Assembly (NCBI GenBank): GCA_905221605.1
Contig: CAJNDS010001180.1
Location: 460,725 to 495,724 of the forward strand
Direction of reading: 5' to 3'
Origin: Symbiodinium natans
Lineage: Eukaryota; Sar; Dinophyceae; Suessiales; Symbiodiniaceae
Length of the DNA: 35,000 nucleotides
Both the position numbers and the translations under genes were made by a program. Positions 33,900-35,000 of the stretch are shown piece after piece (position 1 is the first letter of the stretch; each line of letters opens with the position of its first letter). The notes below the pieces were generated by a model. That model saw only the letters and a list, made by a program, of their open reading frames with translations. It was not told where the DNA came from and searched no databases.

Positions 33900-34210
33900 C
33901 ATATGGAGATTCGAAGACCCCAGCCCAAGTGCCCAATCCAGGAGACACTCCGTTTTGCTTGCCCCAAACCAGAACAGGCTCGTCTTTTTTTCGAGAATTT
34001 GTCTGTCTGCCCTCACAATCAATTCCCTTACAACACCCACACCCATCCCTCCACAAAGCAAACCGCCTTCATGCGGGGCATTTCCCAATAGGCCCCCCTG
34101 CTGATCTCTCCCAACCAATTTTCTTGCCCCTGGAGAGTGGCACTCCTTGCTCACTTCAGCTCCAAGGTCCCGGCTCAGGGCTTACACTGTTGGGGGGTGG
34201 TTTTTGTTAG

Positions 34211-34270
34211 GGTTTCAACGCCCCGGAAAAAAGGATGGCTACTACTTCGCGACCTATGAGAAGCTGCATG
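34211..34270 (+). CDS. 60-nt exon of an unidentified gene
   Basis: Acceptor TTTTTGTTAG, donor GTCTCT. The frame reads FQRPGKKDGYYFATYEKLH. It is aromatic and basic and looks like a structured coding segment. No family recognised. Its length matches the other 60-nt exons in the window. Confidence 0.6.
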
Positions 34271-34551
34271 GTCTCTTAGCGCAGTTCAGACCTGCAGTGC
34301 CTTTGTGCAGTCCGGGTTTTGAGGGTGTAAATCAGAGCGTTGCACTTCAATGTGGCCAACAGCCCGGAGGTTGATTCGTTTAAGCGCTTTGGGGTTGGAA
34401 GTTCTTTTTTGGGTGTTGTGAGTGAGGCTTCGATTCAAGGAGTGTTTTGCTAGTTTACCATGACAAGGGTGCGTCCAAACCGGCAATGCCCGTCACCTTT
34501 TGCAGAGCATGAAGCCAACATCTCAGCCTCAGCTGGAACTGGCCTGGTTTT

Positions 34552-34616
34552 GTTATTATTACTATTATTATTACTATTACTATGAGTATTACTACTATTG
34601 TTATTACTATTACTGT
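34552..34616. repeat. (TTA/CTA) trinucleotide microsatellite
   Basis: TTATTACTATTATTATTAC-type tract of about 65 bp, A/T-rich, about 35 bp before the exon at 34654. Confidence 0.96.
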
Positions 34617-34653
34617 CTGACCCTCAACCCCAAATCCTTCTCCCTACACTCAG

Positions 34654-34720
34654 CATACTCGTTGCCACCAGCTTCTGATGGCCAACTCTACACCCTCTTC
34701 CGGGCTTTATGCGCGAACTG
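34654..34720 (+). CDS. Exon with canonical GTGAGT donor
   Basis: Acceptor CTACACTCAG. The frame reads YSLPPASDGQLYTLFRALCA, then NW across the donor. It is coding-like and probably helical at its end, with no family recognised. The gene continues beyond the right end of the window. Confidence 0.6.
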
Positions 34721-35000
34721 GTGAGTTGTTTTGTGCCCGAAAGTAGAGGCCCAAGAGATGTCGAAAAAGGGATCATGCTTATGTCGAGAACTGGCCATGT
34801 GACTGTTGTGAGCCACTCTGACAACCTGCAAAAAGTAGGGGACGCTTGGTCTGAGACCTGGCTGTGAGTGGAAGTTTGCCACGCTGCCACGCGTTACTGC
34901 TGCCGGGAGCCGACAGCGCCCTGTGACCTGAGGAGTGGAGACGCCGGCCTTTGAGGGCGCACTGTCCTTCCAGGCGCTCGAACGCTTCTCCAGGTTTCTC

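Noticed and set aside
1-35000. tRNA, rRNA, bacterial operons, riboswitches or terminators
   Set aside because: No tRNA cloverleaf with conserved arms, rRNA motif or prokaryotic gene arrangement was recognised; the DNA is nuclear eukaryotic.

Overview
The window reads as nuclear DNA of a dinoflagellate, most likely of the Symbiodiniaceae/Suessiales kind (inference). The sequence itself shows: exons of 20-150 nt in large introns; splice donors that are GT, GC or GA, with acceptors usually AG|G; every gene I can support on the + strand; a voltage-gated channel with EF-hands of a type I know from dinoflagellates; a diverged dinoflagellate-like cox1 fragment; and CCCTAAA/TTTAGGG (Arabidopsis-type) telomere-like repeats. 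Because coding sequence is so fragmented, genes are described here as exon chains joined by reading phase and family motifs, not as long ORFs.

Layout. 1-1900: scattered small exons and low-complexity repeats. About 2059-5158: the pore, S6, EF-hand and C-terminal part of a four-domain-type Na+/Ca2+ channel in about eleven small exons. 5500-9760: short exons of unidentified genes among telomere-like arrays, with one MITE. About 10035-10440: remains of a SET-domain gene. 11500-16160: an ankyrin-repeat gene, interrupted by telomere-like arrays and a MITE. 16924-19160: an unidentified gene with a charged, coiled-coil exon. 19740-20003: possible 3' end of another gene. 20610-23232: a gene whose first recognised exon holds about twelve 72-bp repeats coding a long charged helix. 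23813-24907: an unspliced P-loop GTPase gene that needs three frame changes. 25789-25930: a near-palindromic MITE. 26220-26965: a nuclear copy of two cox1 pieces separated by a GC-rich minisatellite. 27000-34720: small exons of unidentified genes, more arrays, MITEs, microsatellites and a tandem duplication.

The main observation is that the roughly thirty telomere-like arrays are not randomly placed. The C-strand form (CCCTAAA)n mostly lies just upstream of exons, at intron 3' ends. The G-strand form (TTTAGGG)n mostly lies just downstream of exons, at intron 5' ends, sometimes inside the donor itself. In the best case an ankyrin-repeat intron (14896-15431) starts with the G strand, contains a MITE and ends with the C strand, and the flanking exons join in phase to a good ankyrin repeat. 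Two features could explain this: the C strand has no AG, so it gives an acceptor-free zone before the true acceptor, and the two arrays are complementary, so the intron ends could pair. I am not aware of a description of such telomere-repeat introns, but could not search.

Limits: exon limits come from reading splice consensus and codon sense by eye; many small exons are uncertain, and no RNA evidence was available.
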